Shown: positions 1-7,508 of the stretch, in pieces
How the letters are laid out: each line of letters starts with the position of its first letter
Position numbering within the stretch: position 1 is the first letter of the stretch
Origin: Hahella sp. KA22
Lineage (GTDB): Bacteria; Pseudomonadota; Gammaproteobacteria; Pseudomonadales; Oleiphilaceae
Assembly: GCF_004135205.1 (NCBI RefSeq)
Contig: NZ_CP035490.1
Coordinates: 4,383,644 to 4,447,643, forward strand
Length of the DNA: 64,000 nucleotides
Direction: 5' to 3'
Notes under the pieces: generated by a model
Told to the model about the DNA's origin: nothing
Databases searched by the model: none
What the model saw: the letters and a program-made list of their open reading frames with translations, nothing else
Position numbers and translations under genes: made by a program

Positions 1-306
1 ATTCCAGCGCGCAAACAGATCATCCTGCAGCAACTGTTGCCCCTTGTGCCTGCTCGGACCTTGGACCCCTGCTAAAAACCAGATCGGCCACTGCTGGTAA
101 AACACACACAACCGGGTCAGCTCCCCTAAGTCCGGCAGTTCAGACCGCTCGGTCAGCACCCACTTTGCATATTTAGACCGCTGCACACCGATAGCGTCAG
201 CGACCTGCTGTTGCGTGTATCCATAGTAATCCTGCGCCTGGCGCAGTCTCAGTTTAAACCCTTCCCTGTCGAACTGAACGTCATCATGAAACAGTTCAGG
301 GATCAT
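1..306 (-). CDS. XRE-family phage repressor-like HTH protein (partial)
   Basis: An ATG at 306 (minus) opens a frame that runs off the left edge; 102 codons are visible. Residues about 15-65 form a classic helix-turn-helix of the XRE/cro-C1 type (core QQQVADAIGVQRSKYAKW). It is probably a DNA-binding repressor. It is divergent from the early phage-like operon starting at 445, the layout of a CI-type repressor and its target operon. The C-terminus is outside the window, so an S24 peptidase or other effector domain cannot be judged. The small plus-strand frame at 211-429 is a shadow of this gene. Confidence 0.8.
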   Translation of the reverse strand, partial: MIPELFHDDVQFDREGFKLRLRQAQDYYGYTQQQVADAIGVQRSKYAKWVLTERSELPDLGELTRLCVFYQQWPIWFLAGVQGPSRHKGQQLLQDDLFARWN

Positions 307-404
307 TTTTTAACCCAATGTTATAGATCAGTACATTCCTATGGTACGACCACCGAGATTGTTAGGCCACGGAACATCCTCGGGTTTTGCAAAAATTTGA
401 AATA

Positions 405-423
405 CCGTATAACAACGTTACGG
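405..423. promoter_or_regulatory. Candidate operator, CCGTA-N9-TACGG
   Basis: A 5-bp inverted repeat with a 9-bp spacer lies just upstream of the ribosome binding site of the 445 gene, in the spacer between it and the divergent XRE repressor. This is where an operator would be expected. The arms are short, so chance occurrence is possible. Confidence 0.3.
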
Positions 424-444
424 AATTAATAGGAGTATTTACTT

Positions 445-606
445 ATGCCAAAGGACCGAAAGGAACTGATTAACGAAATCACAACCATCCTTCACAAACT
501 GACCGATATTGGCCTGTCTGAAATCCACACTCTTTGCGAACGCCAGCTTGAAATCGAGCAGCTGGTAAACGCATTTCATCGCGACCAGGACGACGCTCAG
601 GACTAA
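445..606 (+). CDS. Small phage-like protein, 53 aa, unknown function
   Basis: ATG at 445 is preceded by AGGAG (431-435) at good spacing. The product is hydrophilic and helical (starts MPKDRKELINEI, ends DQDDAQD) and looks like a short coiled-coil protein. It is the first gene divergent from the XRE repressor, the position of cro in lambdoid phages, but no helix-turn-helix is evident, so the function is left open. Confidence 0.55.
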   Translation: MPKDRKELINEITTILHKLTDIGLSEIHTLCERQLEIEQLVNAFHRDQDDAQD

Positions 607-645
607 TACCAGCTAGAAAAAAATAACAATCCCGTGGGGGCTCAG

Positions 646-804
646 ATGGAGTTGATTGAAATCGACTTTGTTCAGCAAGTCGTTGCCGTAAAAAGCGGCG
701 ACGACGTTTTGTTCATACCTATTACCGATCCCATAGCCGCCAATCTTCTTCCCGATCACGCCGTCATTTCATCTTTCATTATAGAAAATGACAATCAAAA
801 ATGA
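646..804 (+). CDS. Small hypothetical protein, 52 aa
   Basis: A frame from ATG 646 to TGA 804 encodes an acidic, hydrophobic-rich small protein (starts MELIEIDFVQQVVAV). It sits between the 445 gene and the LuxR-like gene on the same strand, with a GGGGG run about 9 bases upstream as a weak ribosome site. No family was recognised. The gene is supported by position and continuity only. Confidence 0.4.
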   Translation: MELIEIDFVQQVVAVKSGDDVLFIPITDPIAANLLPDHAVISSFIIENDNQK

Positions 805-830
805 CTTATAAATAGCCAAATTTAAATACC

Positions 831-883
831 TTCCAATACTCTTACAGTCGTAACATTCCAATACAGTCACAGTATTGGAATGT
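831..883. promoter_or_regulatory. Perfect 12-bp inverted repeat operator plus extra half-site
   Basis: ACATTCCAATAC (853-864) and GTATTGGAATGT (872-883) form a perfect 12-bp inverted repeat around a 7-bp spacer. A third copy of the core TTCCAATAC lies directly upstream (831-839). The right arm contains the GGAA (877-880) that would act as ribosome site for the ATG at 887. The element could therefore be a DNA operator for a dimeric regulator, or a hairpin that masks the start site in mRNA. Autoregulation by the downstream HTH protein is an attractive but untested idea. Confidence 0.65.
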
Positions 884-886
884 CGC

Positions 887-1336
887 ATGGATATTAACGA
901 CGCAATCAAAGACAGCAAAGTCGTTTTCGATGGCCGCGGTAAATACACACACAAGCAAGCCATCGTCATTCTGCTTTTGATCGCCCGGTATTCGACCGAG
1001 CGCATTGCCGCCGCCCTTGGCGTTAGTGTCCCCGCCGTTAAGCAACATCTGCAGGCCAGTATGCACAATGTCCGTGCAACAGACCGCACCGACATGGTTG
1101 CCCAGCTATTCATTAACGGCTATCTGCGCCCTCGCGCAGAGACTTCCGAGCCCTCTATTCGTGGCGTAAAGCGCTGGATAACCCTTTCTATTGTCATTTT
1201 CTTGCTGTTCAGCCCAGCCGCAATGCGGACGCAACAACGCGCCGCACCCAGGCCCACACGCACTGCGCAGGTCCGAATACAGCGCTCCGGCGGCAGGCCT
1301 AAAGACTACCTGTACACCAACGAATTAGTGGGGTGA
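887..1336 (+). CDS. LuxR/GerE-type HTH protein with C-terminal membrane segment
   Basis: The chosen start is ATG 887; the in-frame TTG at 875 lies inside the operator arm. Residues about 27-80 resemble the GerE helix-turn-helix (RYSTERIAAALGVSVPAVKQ, then a NGYLRPR end). A hydrophobic stretch follows (WITLSIVIFLLFSPAAM, about residues 95-112), consistent with a single membrane span, then a basic tail. No receiver or autoinducer-binding domain is present, so this is a stand-alone DNA-binding module that may be membrane-tethered. It lies in the early phage-like operon just downstream of a strong inverted repeat. The domain call is from sequence; the regulatory role is inferred. Confidence 0.65.
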   Translation: MDINDAIKDSKVVFDGRGKYTHKQAIVILLLIARYSTERIAAALGVSVPAVKQHLQASMHNVRATDRTDMVAQLFINGYLRPRAETSEPSIRGVKRWITLSIVIFLLFSPAAMRTQQRAAPRPTRTAQVRIQRSGGRPKDYLYTNELVG

Positions 1337-1339
1337 GAG

Positions 1340-1681
1340 ATGGTTAATAAGAGCTTGATCAACGGCAACACATACACCATGCAGGAAGCCGCCGGCATCC
1401 TTGACGTCAACGCGCACAAGCTGTTCGCGCACTTGCGTGACCAGAATATTTTGAACGACGGCAACAAGCCCCACGCAACCTACATCCACCAGGGGTACTT
1501 CAAAACCAAGCGTACGTATTGGACCCATTCTCACCTGGGAGAACAGGAGTATGTGCGCCCACTGGTAACCGAAAAAGGCTTGAGGTGGCTCGATGGAATC
1601 GTCAAGCAAGCGCCCGCGGGAGTGGGCCTTCGAAATTGCAGCACTCCGGACTACCGCGGAGCGTTCAGCGCTACTGGCTGA
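1340..1681 (+). CDS. Phage antirepressor, KilAC-domain protein
   Basis: The 113-aa product matches the pattern of the phage antirepressor C-terminal (KilA-C) domain: an N-terminal MQEAAGILDVNAHKLFAHLR segment, then an ILND turn, a Y-I-HQGYF stretch and a closing T-x-KGLRWL motif. In larger antirepressors this domain follows a Bro/Ant DNA-binding region; here it stands alone. It starts 3 bases after the preceding stop. Its last 89 bases overlap the next gene in another frame, so its C-terminus after about residue 87 is unusual for the family and may be a read-through tail. Confidence 0.75.
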   Translation: MVNKSLINGNTYTMQEAAGILDVNAHKLFAHLRDQNILNDGNKPHATYIHQGYFKTKRTYWTHSHLGEQEYVRPLVTEKGLRWLDGIVKQAPAGVGLRNCSTPDYRGAFSATG

Positions 1682-1787
1682 AGCCCCGCCAGAGTGGCGG
1701 GAATTGATCAAAAAGCATGTGGAGTTGGCGTTTATTAAGCGTCGGCTCTGCAAAGAACGGAGAAAAGGAACATGGGAATCTGGGTAG
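1593..1787 (+). CDS. Small phage-like protein, 64 aa, overlapping its neighbours
   Basis: This frame starts at ATG 1593 inside the antirepressor gene and ends at 1787 inside the next gene. The composition (REWAFEIAALRTTAERSALL, then PPEWRELIKKHVE) is that of a compact helical protein and resembles small unannotated proteins seen beside phage antirepressors. No start codon gives a non-overlapping version. Its coding status rests on plausible composition and continuity, so it is less certain than its neighbours. Confidence 0.5.
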   Translation: MESSSKRPREWAFEIAALRTTAERSALLAEAPPEWRELIKKHVELAFIKRRLCKERRKGTWESG

Positions 1788-2116
1788 AAGTTGGCAACAC
1801 ATATACAGGCGAATGCCCTGGATGCAAAGAGACCGTCCAGATCGTTAACCGCAATCCCAATGACGACATCTGTTTTTGCCCGTACTGCGCAACCAGCTTG
1901 ATGGACTGTTTTGTCTTATCCGGTATTGAAGAAGGAATCGACCGATTAAGAGAGGCTGTCGGACGGTGGCGCATCCGCAATCTCGGAGATCGCCAGTCCC
2001 CCTACTGGACGCCTGATCTAGACCCTGTGTGTATCAGCGTTGAAATGCGTCGCGCAGCGCTCGAACTAGCCGAAGCCATTCTGCGTTCCGACTACAGCAA
2101 AAAATCCAACATTTAA
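1772..2116 (+). CDS. Small zinc-ribbon-like protein, 114 aa
   Basis: GGAGAAAAGG lies just upstream of ATG 1772. Residues 15-40 contain CPGC and, after about 20 residues, CPYC: a four-cysteine arrangement typical of a zinc ribbon. The remainder is helical with no recognised family. It is encoded in the phage-like early operon. Zinc binding is inferred from the cysteine spacing; the function is unknown. Confidence 0.65.
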   Translation: MGIWVEVGNTYTGECPGCKETVQIVNRNPNDDICFCPYCATSLMDCFVLSGIEEGIDRLREAVGRWRIRNLGDRQSPYWTPDLDPVCISVEMRRAALELAEAILRSDYSKKSNI

Positions 2117-2126
2117 CGAGGTCAAC

Positions 2127-2453
2127 ATGCCCAGAGTCAGAACATCATTTCAAGTTGAAGGCGACCAGTTCACCGTTTGCCTGCTCTCGGGATGGCGGGA
2201 TATTTACGACGCCATTGCCCACAACAATCATTCGGAACTGCGCCGCGCCAAAGCCAGCCATCTGGACACCTTTCCAGACAACTGGCGCGAATTCGCTGCG
2301 GAGAGCATGCATTACTGCTTGGAAAAAGTGGATCTTGCCGAAGCTCGCCGGCGCCGCGACCGCATCGACAGCACTCTGGTTGCACTCCATAAGACGCATC
2401 ATGAGCGCCGCCTGCGCCTTGAAAAGATTGTTGAGGAGTTGGCCGCATCATGA
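2127..2453 (+). CDS. Hypothetical phage-operon protein, 108 aa
   Basis: ATG 2127 follows an AACGAGG ribosome site. The product has a beta-rich N-terminus (FQVEGDQFTVCL) and a long charged C-terminal helix rich in Arg, Glu and Leu that could form a coiled coil. The stop overlaps the start of the next gene as ATGA. No family was recognised. Other long frames over this stretch, on either strand, are shadows. Confidence 0.6.
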   Translation: MPRVRTSFQVEGDQFTVCLLSGWRDIYDAIAHNNHSELRRAKASHLDTFPDNWREFAAESMHYCLEKVDLAEARRRRDRIDSTLVALHKTHHERRLRLEKIVEELAAS

Positions 2454-2620
2454 GCAGACAACGCCCAAGTTATCCGCCAGCGGCTTCCGGCTGCCGGCTT
2501 CAACTGCCGCCTGACATGCGTTTGGTGGATCTCATAAAACTGGCCAACGCCGCTGGCAAGCGCGTGCGCTGGACGCCTGACGGACTCAGCCTCAAACCAG
2601 TACTGGAGCCCCACTCATGA
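2450..2620 (+). CDS. Small hypothetical protein, 56 aa
   Basis: ATG 2450 overlaps the previous stop (ATGA) and its own TGA at 2618-2620 overlaps the next ATG in the same way, so it is translationally coupled on both sides. It follows GAGGAG at about 10 bases. The product has a proline-rich start and a short helix (MRLVDLIKLANAAGKRVRW). The double coupling is the main evidence that it is real. Function unknown. Confidence 0.6.
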   Translation: MSRQRPSYPPAASGCRLQLPPDMRLVDLIKLANAAGKRVRWTPDGLSLKPVLEPHS

Positions 2621-2892
2621 CCGCAGCAGCAGCCGTGTTAAGCATTGGCTTTTTTATCGTGTGCGCACTGATTCTCGCCGCACTGGTCCTTCACCTTTAC
2701 TGGCAGGACACCCCATGTCAGCGCCGCGTCGAGCACGACATCGTCGACGGCATTTATTACATCACTGACGTGTATCGCATCCCAATGCCAGGCGGCCTGG
2801 ATATTACCGTGCGGTGGATCAGGCATCAGATTCATCTAAACCGCTACAGCGACCACTTTCGCAAACTCGACGCCGCTGAGACGGAGAGTTAA
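2617..2892 (+). CDS. Small single-span membrane protein, 91 aa
   Basis: An ATGA overlap couples it to the upstream gene. Residues about 5-28 form a clear transmembrane segment (AAVLSIGFFIVCALILAALV), followed by a soluble domain of about 60 residues with mixed charge. It is likely an inner-membrane protein with a cytoplasmic C-terminus. No family was recognised. Membrane proteins of this kind in phage early operons sometimes act in exclusion or lysis control, but nothing here decides that. Confidence 0.6.
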   Translation: MTAAAAVLSIGFFIVCALILAALVLHLYWQDTPCQRRVEHDIVDGIYYITDVYRIPMPGGLDITVRWIRHQIHLNRYSDHFRKLDAAETES

Positions 2893-2948
2893 CCCAAGCG
2901 AGCACATTGGCGTCCCTGCAGTACGCCTTTTTTTAATCAGGAGCAATC

Positions 2949-3281
2949 ATGCCTACCAACGTTCAAGAGTTTATTTCCGAGCTGTACGGCGGCGTATTCG
3001 AGGAGAAAGTCGCCGCCGCTTTATCCGAGGTCGCTCTCGGCGTCGTCAACACCGGCAAAAAAGGCCGCGTCAGCATTGAGCTTAATATCGCCCAGGTCGC
3101 CAACAGCTATCAGGTCGAAATTAGCCACACGCTGACGTTCAAGCGGCCAACAGAACGCGGTGAAGTCGCCCAAAAGGACACCACCGAATCCATTATGCAC
3201 GTCGGCAAGCGGGGCGATCTATCCGTCTTCCCTGAGAATCAGGCCGACATGTTCAACCCCAAAGACAAAGAGGCCAAGTAA
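2949..3281 (+). CDS. Phage protein found upstream of DUF2303 genes
   Basis: Starts at ATG 2949 after CAGGAG. The 110-aa protein begins with an FISELYGGVFEEKV segment, continues with beta-rich stretches and ends in a conserved-looking HVGKRGDLSVFPENQ motif. Similar short proteins sit next to DUF2303 genes in several prophages, as here (3 bases to the next start). The molecular function is unknown. A 57-base spacer with CTTTTTTT (2928-2935) separates it from the gene before. Confidence 0.6.
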   Translation: MPTNVQEFISELYGGVFEEKVAAALSEVALGVVNTGKKGRVSIELNIAQVANSYQVEISHTLTFKRPTERGEVAQKDTTESIMHVGKRGDLSVFPENQADMFNPKDKEAK

Positions 3282-3284
3282 CCC

Positions 3285-4130
3285 ATGGATAGATCCGCTA
3301 TCGAACTGATCCAACAGACCGCGATCGCCGCCGCGCAGGACATGAGTGCTACCAGCATTCCCACGGTTGTTCTTCCAGACAACCTGAGAATCCATTCGCT
3401 GGAACAGTATATGGACCATCCAGCCCGCTTTCGTGGGCGGTTTTCCACGCAAAGCATCGATGCCTTTGGCGTATATTGCCAAAGCTTTGACGGCGCCCAT
3501 ATTTTCGTTGACGGGAACGCCATGGACGCGGCCGCCATTTTTGATCTGGGCAATCCCGACATTCCTGGACACGCCGAACACACCGCAGTAGTGCAACTCA
3601 ATAAAACGGCTGAGTTTAAGGCGATCGAAAAGATCGACGGCGCAAGGCATTCTCAGCGAAATATGGCCGAGTGGCTGGAGGATTGGCGCCACAACATCGT
3701 TGTGCATGAGGAATCCCCCTTCGGCGAAGATGCGGGAAAAACACTCCCTATCCATCAAGCCATCTCGCGCATCCGCAGCGTAACGATTAAGCACGTCAGC
3801 GAACAAACGCAAGAGGAGCAGGAGTTCGCAAGCCAAAAAACAGCCCTGGAGCGCATCGAGGCGCAAAGCTCTGGCGGAAAGCTGTTTTGGGGGATTGAGT
3901 TCGTCTGCGAGCCCTATTCAGAAATGGGCGAGCGCTCTATCTTCGCCCGGTTAACCGCCTGCCCAGGCCGCAGCGAAGTCGAAATGATCCTCCGCATATC
4001 ACGGCCCGAGGCCATCCAAACTGAAATCGCCACCGAATTCGCGGACATGATCAAGCGCATTTTCGAGCCGATGAACAACGAGATCATGACCTTCCCTGTC
4101 CACATGGGAACATTCACCACCCGGAAATAA
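3285..4130 (+). CDS. DUF2303 (YfdQ-like) phage protein
   Basis: The 281-aa protein has the layout of the DUF2303 family, to which E. coli cryptic-prophage YfdQ belongs: a FRGRFST segment, an FVDGNAMDAAAIFDLG stretch, a PGHAEHTAVVQL strand, the WLEDW motif near residue 130 and a beta-rich C-terminus. Family members are encoded in phage early regions near recombination or exonuclease genes, as here. Their biochemical role is not established. Family assignment is strong; function unknown. Confidence 0.85.
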   Translation: MDRSAIELIQQTAIAAAQDMSATSIPTVVLPDNLRIHSLEQYMDHPARFRGRFSTQSIDAFGVYCQSFDGAHIFVDGNAMDAAAIFDLGNPDIPGHAEHTAVVQLNKTAEFKAIEKIDGARHSQRNMAEWLEDWRHNIVVHEESPFGEDAGKTLPIHQAISRIRSVTIKHVSEQTQEEQEFASQKTALERIEAQSSGGKLFWGIEFVCEPYSEMGERSIFARLTACPGRSEVEMILRISRPEAIQTEIATEFADMIKRIFEPMNNEIMTFPVHMGTFTTRK

Positions 4131-4175
4131 CAACAGCCGCGCCCACGGAATGGGCCGCCAAGGGAGGCGCGAGCC

Positions 4176-4373
4176 ATGACAAACAAGGTGCAATTGAATG
4201 TAGAGCTGGACCAGGAAACAGCAGAAGCGTTGGCCGACTACTGCCGGCGCTTTTGCTTCGCTGACCTGCGATCGCTCGCGGACGACGACGATCAAGCCTA
4301 TCGCATGCGTAACGGCCTGTTGGAAATCCAACGCTGTCTGGCCACCGCCGAACACAACCCAGGTGACCTATGA
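4176..4373 (+). CDS. Small phage-associated protein (DUF7706-like), 65 aa
   Basis: ATG 4176 follows GGGAGGCGCGAGCC. The product starts with a beta strand (VQLNVELDQETAEALA), then a helix with SLADDDDQAYRMRNGL and an IQRCLATAEH helix. This strand/helix/helix pattern with a central D-D-D-x-A-Y resembles small proteins commonly annotated in prophage early regions (DUF7706). The stop overlaps the exonuclease start as ATGA. No function is known. Confidence 0.6.
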   Translation: MTNKVQLNVELDQETAEALADYCRRFCFADLRSLADDDDQAYRMRNGLLEIQRCLATAEHNPGDL

Positions 4374-5014
4374 AACTGTTACAACACATCGACCAGAAAC
4401 TATGCCGAATCACGGCATATCGCAACAGCACCCAGGCGACTCGCCGGGAGCGCTGCCGGGAAATCGCCGGCAATTGGCTGGCCATGGACCCGCTTTTTTT
4501 GGACACGGAGACAACGGGCTTAGATCAGACCGCCGAAGTGGTCGAGATCGCCGTGACTAACCGCCACGGGACCAAGCTGTTAAACACATTGGTTAAACCA
4601 CAAGGCCCCATGTCGGCAGCGGCGCAGAATGTACACCAGATATCAGAGCTTGAGCTGAAAGGCGCGCCGAGCTGGCCGATCACCTACCCTCGCGTATACA
4701 AGCTGCTCTACAAGCGCCCAGTCATCATTTTTAACGCCGATTTCGACGTGCGGATACTGCGTCAGACCTGTAATGCATGGGCGCTTCCACCTATTCCATT
4801 CACTCCACTCTGCGCGATGCGGCTTTACGCAGAGTTCCATGGCCAATGGAGTGAGAAAGGACAGTTTAAATACCAAAGCCAGGCTCGAGCGCTGGAGCAA
4901 ATAGGACATCCGGCAGCGGCAACCAGCCTGCACCGGGCCGCCTACGACGCGCAAATGACAAGCGAGATCATCTACACCATGGCGACCGGCATCAAGCCGT
5001 TACGCGCAGCATAA
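4370..5014 (+). CDS. DnaQ-like 3'-5' exonuclease (DEDDh)
   Basis: A 214-aa protein with the three exonuclease motifs of the RNase T/DnaQ superfamily: ExoI FLDTETTG (D45, E47), ExoII FNADFDVRIL (D126, preceded by N122) and ExoIII HRAAYDAQM (H188, D193). The His-x4-Asp arrangement marks the DEDDh type. It would remove nucleotides from 3' ends of DNA or RNA using two metal ions, probably in phage replication or recombination. Residues 1-40 are a basic extension not typical of the core. It is coupled to the preceding small gene by ATGA and preceded in the operon by DUF2303. Confidence 0.9.
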   Translation: MKLLQHIDQKLCRITAYRNSTQATRRERCREIAGNWLAMDPLFLDTETTGLDQTAEVVEIAVTNRHGTKLLNTLVKPQGPMSAAAQNVHQISELELKGAPSWPITYPRVYKLLYKRPVIIFNADFDVRILRQTCNAWALPPIPFTPLCAMRLYAEFHGQWSEKGQFKYQSQARALEQIGHPAAATSLHRAAYDAQMTSEIIYTMATGIKPLRAA

Positions 5015-5028
5015 GGACGATACAAGGC

Positions 5029-5472
5029 ATGCCGAAGTCACGCAAAAACAAACACGCAAAGCATAACAACCATTGGAAGCGTGCCCGCATGGTCTCCGAC
5101 AACATCATCATGGAGACGCGGGAAAGCTGGTATGACATCGCCGGCGGAGGGCTGGAGCTTAAAGCCCGGCACAAAAGCCACGGCATGCCCTTACGGTCTG
5201 TTGACATCGAGGCCATTAAAAAACTGATGCTCAATTGGCGCGTGCGCGTGCTGATCTACTGCAAGGCCCCAGACGGAACGCGCTACACCGAGGAGCGGGA
5301 ACTGATCACCGCCGAGCGCTGCAAGCTTCCGGAGCTGGACGACTTTTTTAAGTCACAAAAGAAAGACGCTCTGCAGTCCGTCAATCACACGCATGTATTC
5401 GACACGGGTTTCATCGCCGAAACCCTCACCGACGCTGAACGTGACCGCCTCAGAAACCCAGAGGCGGCGTAG
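5029..5472 (+). CDS. Hypothetical phage-operon protein, 147 aa
   Basis: Starts at ATG 5029, 15 bases after the exonuclease stop. The N-terminus is strongly basic (KSRKNKHAKHNNHWKR), which would suit nucleic-acid contact; the rest is mixed alpha/beta with a VRVLIYCKAPDGTRY strand pair. No family was recognised. Its place in the early operon next to the exonuclease suggests a DNA-metabolism accessory role, but this is guilt by association only. Confidence 0.6.
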   Translation: MPKSRKNKHAKHNNHWKRARMVSDNIIMETRESWYDIAGGGLELKARHKSHGMPLRSVDIEAIKKLMLNWRVRVLIYCKAPDGTRYTEERELITAERCKLPELDDFFKSQKKDALQSVNHTHVFDTGFIAETLTDAERDRLRNPEAA

Positions 5473-5481
5473 GAGCCAACT

Positions 5482-5883
5482 ATGCAAACCTTATTAGAAA
5501 GCATTCCCACCAACGGCGCCACAACGGCGGATCTGTACAGCAAGTGCGACTGGTTCGAAAGCCAGGAGCATTTGCTGAAGGAACTGAAAGCGCTACAAGC
5601 TGCGGGAGACGTCATCAAAGAAGGTAAGACCTGGAAGTCGGTATACCCTTTTGGCGAAGACTCAATCTCGGTCAAAAAACCGGAAGACTCCCGGACTACT
5701 GGCAAACCGTTGAACAAGGCGGCCGCTGATAAGGCGCTTAAAGCCCTTAAAACCAGGTTGTCACAACAGGTCATCGACAAGGAACTAAAACTCGACGTCC
5801 TGGACCAACTAAGCCGCCTGCTGGACCCAGGCATTAGCCAAGTGCTGGACGCGATCGCTGATGACCTGCAGGGGACCGCCTGA
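5482..5883 (+). CDS. Hypothetical protein with possible N-terminal winged helix
   Basis: ATG 5482 follows GTAGGAGCC. Residues about 1-55 (TADLYSKCDWFESQEHLL, KALQAAGDVIKEGKTW) have the helix-helix-wing look of a small winged-helix domain. Residues 75-133 are long charged helices. It may bind DNA, by analogy with other phage regulators of this build. The stop overlaps the next start (ATGA-like, 5880-5883). The fold call is by eye. Confidence 0.55.
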   Translation: MQTLLESIPTNGATTADLYSKCDWFESQEHLLKELKALQAAGDVIKEGKTWKSVYPFGEDSISVKKPEDSRTTGKPLNKAAADKALKALKTRLSQQVIDKELKLDVLDQLSRLLDPGISQVLDAIADDLQGTA

Positions 5884-6098
5884 TGAATACCAACCCTAGG
5901 CGCGGACCAGTTGATATCACTTGCCCTTACTGCCTTTTGAGCATGAGACATAGCCTTCTCATGTCTCCATATACTGAGCGGGAACTCACCTACTGCGACG
6001 AAGAGGAAGGCGGATGCGGCAAGGCATTTGTCATTGAGTTTCGTTCAGAGGTTTCTATAAAAGCCACCTATCAACTGGTACTGCAGGAGTCTGCATGA
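5883..6098 (+). CDS. Small cysteine-rich (zinc-binding) protein, 71 aa
   Basis: Starts at ATG 5883, overlapping the previous stop. CPYC near residue 14 and C-x7-C near residues 38-46 (YCDEEEGGCGKAF) give a zinc-ribbon-like four-cysteine set. The C-terminus is a beta hairpin-like stretch. It is the second such small zinc-ribbon candidate in this operon (see 1772). Its stop overlaps the start of the cupin gene. Function unknown. Confidence 0.6.
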   Translation: MNTNPRRGPVDITCPYCLLSMRHSLLMSPYTERELTYCDEEEGGCGKAFVIEFRSEVSIKATYQLVLQESA

Positions 6099-6646
6099 TC
6101 GCAAAACTCCTTTTCAATCTCACTGCACAGCTGCCTTGTCGGCTTATAAATCGCCAAGGAAAGCCATACTTAGAGCGGTATTTTCTGGCGAAGGTTGCCG
6201 GGTTAACGTTTTACCTTCACCGATTCGTCGCTGGCGACGGCGACGAAGGCGTGCACGACCACCCATGGAACGGGTTTGCCCTATGTCTGACTGGAGGTTA
6301 CACAGAGGAACGACTGATCAACCTATGTACACGCTGCGGGTACACGACCAAAACCAAAACTATCCGTCCAGGCCGAATCAATCTACTCCCTATGAGCGCA
6401 GCCCACCAAATACTGCGCACCAAGCCAGAGACTTGGACACTGTTTTGCCACGGCAAACTGCGTAAAGGATGGGGGTTTTTCCAGTCACTAGAACCGATCC
6501 AGGACCGAGAACAATGGTCTGTCTATTACCTCCAACCTTATCCACCGTCAGCCGGCCCACCTTGGTGGACTGACTCCCCTCTCGGCAAGAATGTTGGACG
6601 TGAACCATTTTCGCTGCAAACCGACACCAAAGGTAGCATGACATGA
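6095..6646 (+). CDS. Cupin-fold protein in phage operon
   Basis: A 183-aa protein with a cupin-like core: YLHRFVAGDGDEGVHDHPW, with an H-x-H pair in HDHPW near residue 55, then a glycine turn (LTGGYTEERL) and a second HQ motif (AAHQILR) near residue 105. These resemble the metal-binding histidines of one-domain cupins. Proteins with this HDHPW motif recur in phage and bacterial genomes without a defined substrate. ATGA overlaps couple it to both neighbours. The cupin call is good; the reaction is unknown. Confidence 0.65.
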   Translation: MIAKLLFNLTAQLPCRLINRQGKPYLERYFLAKVAGLTFYLHRFVAGDGDEGVHDHPWNGFALCLTGGYTEERLINLCTRCGYTTKTKTIRPGRINLLPMSAAHQILRTKPETWTLFCHGKLRKGWGFFQSLEPIQDREQWSVYYLQPYPPSAGPPWWTDSPLGKNVGREPFSLQTDTKGSMT

Positions 6647-6867
6647 AGAACAAATTATCAGATCTAAATGATCATCTCTTCGCACAAATCGAACGCTTAA
6701 GCGACGAATCCATAGATGACGCCACTCTTGAGAAAGAATTAAAACGCACTGGCGCAATCACAAGCGTCGCCAAAGAGATCGTCGCAAACGCCAGGCTTGT
6801 ACTTGATGCCGAGATCAAACTTTCAGACATGCCGCTCACCTCCAGCAAGCCGAAGCTGCTGTCATGA
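6643..6867 (+). CDS. Small helical phage protein, 74 aa
   Basis: Coupled by overlap to the cupin gene and to the HNH gene. The all-helical sequence (LSDLNDHLFAQIERLSDESI, then AITSVAKEIVANARLVLDA) is a pattern seen in short phage proteins located directly upstream of HNH endonuclease genes. No function has been assigned to them as far as is known here. Confidence comes from the double overlap and the composition. Confidence 0.65.
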   Translation: MKNKLSDLNDHLFAQIERLSDESIDDATLEKELKRTGAITSVAKEIVANARLVLDAEIKLSDMPLTSSKPKLLS

Positions 6868-7508
6868 GAGGCAAATGGATCACTTACAGCGACGATGAAC
6901 TCAGGTTCATTCAGTCCTGCAAGGAATTAACCCGTAAAGAGCTGACGGAACTCTTCAATAAAACGTTCAACAGGTCTCTATCCAAGGAAAATATAGCTGC
7001 GCTATGCAAGCGGAACGGATGGTTAACCGGCAGAAGCGGACAGTTCGAGAAAGGAGCTTCTCCATGGAATACAGGCAAGAGCATTCCCGCCGCCGGCAGA
7101 AGCGAAGAAACCCAGTTCAAAAAAGGCAATAGACCGCATAACCACGTGGCAATAGGAACGGAAATCGTCACCAAAGACGGTTACTTGAAGCGGAAAATAA
7201 AAGACGACGCCCAAACTGGTATGTCCAGAAAGAACTGGAAGTTTGTCCATATCATCAAGTGGGAAGAATACCACGGCAAGAAAGTACCGCCAGGACATAT
7301 GGTTCGTTTCAACGATGGCGACTTAAGAAACTTCGACAAAGACAACCTCGTTCTTTTATCACGAAAGGAGAACGGCATCATTAATAAGTTTTTCGCTATG
7401 TCCGACTTACCGCCAGGCGGAACCACCATTCTGGTGGCATTAGCGAGGCTCAAAATGCTGGCCACTAAGAGACAGCGAGATCGTAAAAATAAAGGGGGAC
7501 GCTCATGA
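6864..7508 (+). CDS. HNH homing-type endonuclease
   Basis: A 214-aa protein with an N-terminal helix-turn-helix-like DNA-recognition part (residues 5-55, including ELTRKELTELFNKTFNRSLS) and a central region typical of phage HNH nucleases: a KDGYLKRKI strand, HIIKWEEYHGK (first His), PPGHMVRFNDGD and the closing N-x-DNLVLLSRKEN motif. Such enzymes nick or cut DNA with a beta-beta-alpha metal fold. It is embedded in the operon without breaking it, so it acts as a regular phage gene or a well-fitted homing endonuclease. Confidence 0.85.
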   Translation: MRGKWITYSDDELRFIQSCKELTRKELTELFNKTFNRSLSKENIAALCKRNGWLTGRSGQFEKGASPWNTGKSIPAAGRSEETQFKKGNRPHNHVAIGTEIVTKDGYLKRKIKDDAQTGMSRKNWKFVHIIKWEEYHGKKVPPGHMVRFNDGDLRNFDKDNLVLLSRKENGIINKFFAMSDLPPGGTTILVALARLKMLATKRQRDRKNKGGRS

